Source: an uncultured Clostridium sp. (GTDB lineage: Bacteria; Bacillota; Clostridia; Lachnospirales; Lachnospiraceae). From it: a DNA stretch of 13,380 bases. The first letter of the stretch is position 1. Each line of letters begins with the position of its first letter. This document shows positions 12,547 to 13,380 of this stretch, piece by piece. The position numbers were made by a program, and so were the translations under genes. The stretch lies in assembly GCA_900541315.1 (NCBI GenBank), contig UQJF01000090.1, positions 1 through 13,380 on the forward strand. The letters are read 5' to 3'. Below the pieces are notes generated by a model. The model had not been told where the DNA came from. It saw only the letters and a list, made by a program, of their open reading frames with translations, and did no database searches.

Positions 12547-12583
12547 CCGTTGCCGGATTGGGTATGACAACGGGTTAATTATA
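12547..12583 (-). promoter_or_regulatory. Toxin mRNA promoter and 5' stem
   Basis: On the minus strand an extended -10, TGT followed by TATAAT (hexamer at 12578-12583), predicts a start near 12571; no good -35 is seen. The first leader bases form CCGTTG (12568-12573 on the minus strand) with CAACGG (12547-12552), a 6-bp stem directly before the RBS. Fst mRNA has a comparable 5' stem-loop that limits ribosome access. A toxin mRNA of about 180 nt to the shared terminator is expected. Confidence 0.5.
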
Positions 12584-12603
12584 ACACAGGGGGGAGAAAA
12601 ACT

Positions 12604-13333
12604 CTACATATCTTTAGGCATGGTTTTAAAGAATTTTATTACCATAGGCAAGGTAATAGCAGCAGAAATGACATCGGAGATAGTCTGGGATATCTGGATC
12701 CCGGTAAGTCCAAGAATAGTGTTCATGAGCCAGAGAACGGGGATGAATACCAGACCGCTCCGGATCATGGACAGAAAGGTAGCCCGGCCGCTTTTGCCGA
12801 TGCTCTGGAAGAGCATGTTTCCATAGAGGGAAAGTGGCATGAAGAAGAGGGCGAAGCACTGGATGCGAAGAGCGGGAATGCCAATTGCAAGGACTGCCGG
12901 ATCGTCGCGGAACATGCGGACAATGTGGGCAGAGCAGGTTATGCCGATAAAGGCGGAAATGCTCATTACCACGAAACTGCTTTTGATGCTGAACCAGAAG
13001 GCATCCCGGACGCGTTTGTATTTTCCGGCACCATAATTAAAAGCGCTGACAGGCTGGAAGCCTTGTCCGATGCCAAGGGCTACGCAGAAAAGGAAGTTTA
13101 TGATCCTTGTGACAATGCTCATGGCTGCAATAGCAGCATCGCCGTAGGGACCTGCGAAACGGTTTAATACCATGACGGAAACGCTGTTTAAGCCCTGGCG
13201 CATAAGGCTTGGAAAACCGGTTGCAAGGATATTGGTGACATCCTCAAATTGGTGGGTGACGTAACGGATACTTAGGCGGCTCTGGACTTTTCCGCGAAGG
13301 AATGGGCTGATGAGGATAGCCATACTGATGTAC
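12604..13333 (-). CDS. MATE-family efflux transporter, C-terminal half
   Basis: About 242 residues of a multidrug and toxin extrusion (MATE/DinF-NorM type) transporter, which exports cationic compounds or metabolites using an ion gradient. Typical text: GFPSLMRQGLNSVSVMVLNRFAGPYGDAAIAAMSIVTRI, ALGIGQGFQPVSAFNYGAGKYKRVRDAFWFSI (the family's second-half GxGxxPxxxxNYGA motif) and about six hydrophobic helices, ending ...KFFKTMPKDM. The N-terminal half is beyond the contig end. The frame appears to continue upstream to an ATG with the N-terminus MGSEMCIRDR, but that stretch is translated adapter and is not protein; genuine coding ends at 13333. Confidence 0.92.
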
Positions 13334-13380
13334 CTGTCTCTTATACACATCTCCGAGCCCACGAGACGGAGCTACATCTC
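13334..13380 (+). other. Illumina Nextera adapter left in the contig
   Basis: CTGTCTCTTATACACATCT (the transposase mosaic end, 13334-13352), then CCGAGCCCACGAGAC (13353-13367), an 8-base i7 index GGAGCTAC (13368-13375) and ATCTC, the start of the P7 flow-cell sequence. The order and lengths fit a Nextera read-through exactly. These bases are not genomic. Confidence 0.99.

Noticed and set aside
1..13380. CRISPR array, tRNA or rRNA genes
   Set aside because: No regularly spaced direct repeats and no tRNA- or rRNA-like sequence noticed on either strand; the only direct repeats are the pair in the toxin locus and the 8-bp pair at 7809-7832.

Overview
The window reads as DNA from a Gram-positive gut Clostridium-type bacterium, most likely a Lachnospiraceae. 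This rests on Shine-Dalgarno-rich starts, moderately AT-rich chromosomal genes, gene families common in gut Clostridia (DUF1847, HMA/TauE-SafE/cupredoxin, MATE) and a Tn1549/TnpX-style mobilizable element. Genus cannot be fixed by eye. The last 47 bases are Illumina Nextera adapter, so this is a contig end and not a biological end.

Positions 1 to about 4875 are the right part of a GC-richer integrated mobilizable element. In order it holds the start of an XRE-type regulator and a TPR protein (both minus strand, AT-richer, cargo-like), then on the plus strand a cysteine-rich VLP protein, a shortened RepA_N-type initiator, a MobV relaxase, a 63-residue conserved small protein and a large serine recombinase. 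The element ends just after the recombinase and sits inside a sensor histidine kinase gene, which loses everything from HAMP onward.

Positions about 4880 to 8729 are a damaged metal-handling locus. On the minus strand an HMA/TauE-SafE/cupredoxin gene (split by one in-frame TAA) is followed by an OmpR-type response regulator and the disrupted kinase. Divergently, a DUF1847 gene is also split by one in-frame TAA. Positions 8836 to 11904 hold an amino-acid (probably cystine-type) ABC operon and a PatB/MalY-like aminotransferase. The lipoprotein looks intact. The permease and aminotransferase have internal deletions, and the ATPase has Val in place of the second Gly of LSGGQ. Six of eight chromosomal genes between 4.8 and 11.9 kb therefore carry a probable lesion, a local cluster of decay (or, less likely, assembly error).

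The most unusual content is in the non-coding DNA. Two elements of 164 and 165 nt (11010-11173 and 12112-12276) have the same segment lengths (33-10-80-10-31/32) and identical 10-nt boxes CACGCAGGAT and AGACAAGTGA facing each other in an internal loop. Their long flanking stems differ in sequence yet remain paired. That is the signature of a conserved structured RNA (or structured ssDNA/DNA element), and I cannot assign it to a known family. One copy lies directly upstream of the aminotransferase RBS. The other abuts a separate, unrelated 194-nt palindrome (11916-12109).

Between 12311 and 12583 is a compact type I toxin-antitoxin locus laid out like the par locus of pAD1: a 29-residue Fst-like membrane peptide on the minus strand, a convergent ~83-nt antisense RNA with a consensus promoter, a shared bidirectional terminator, and a 33-35-nt direct repeat that lets the RNA pair over the toxin RBS and start codon. 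The window closes with the C-terminal half of a MATE transporter running into adapter.
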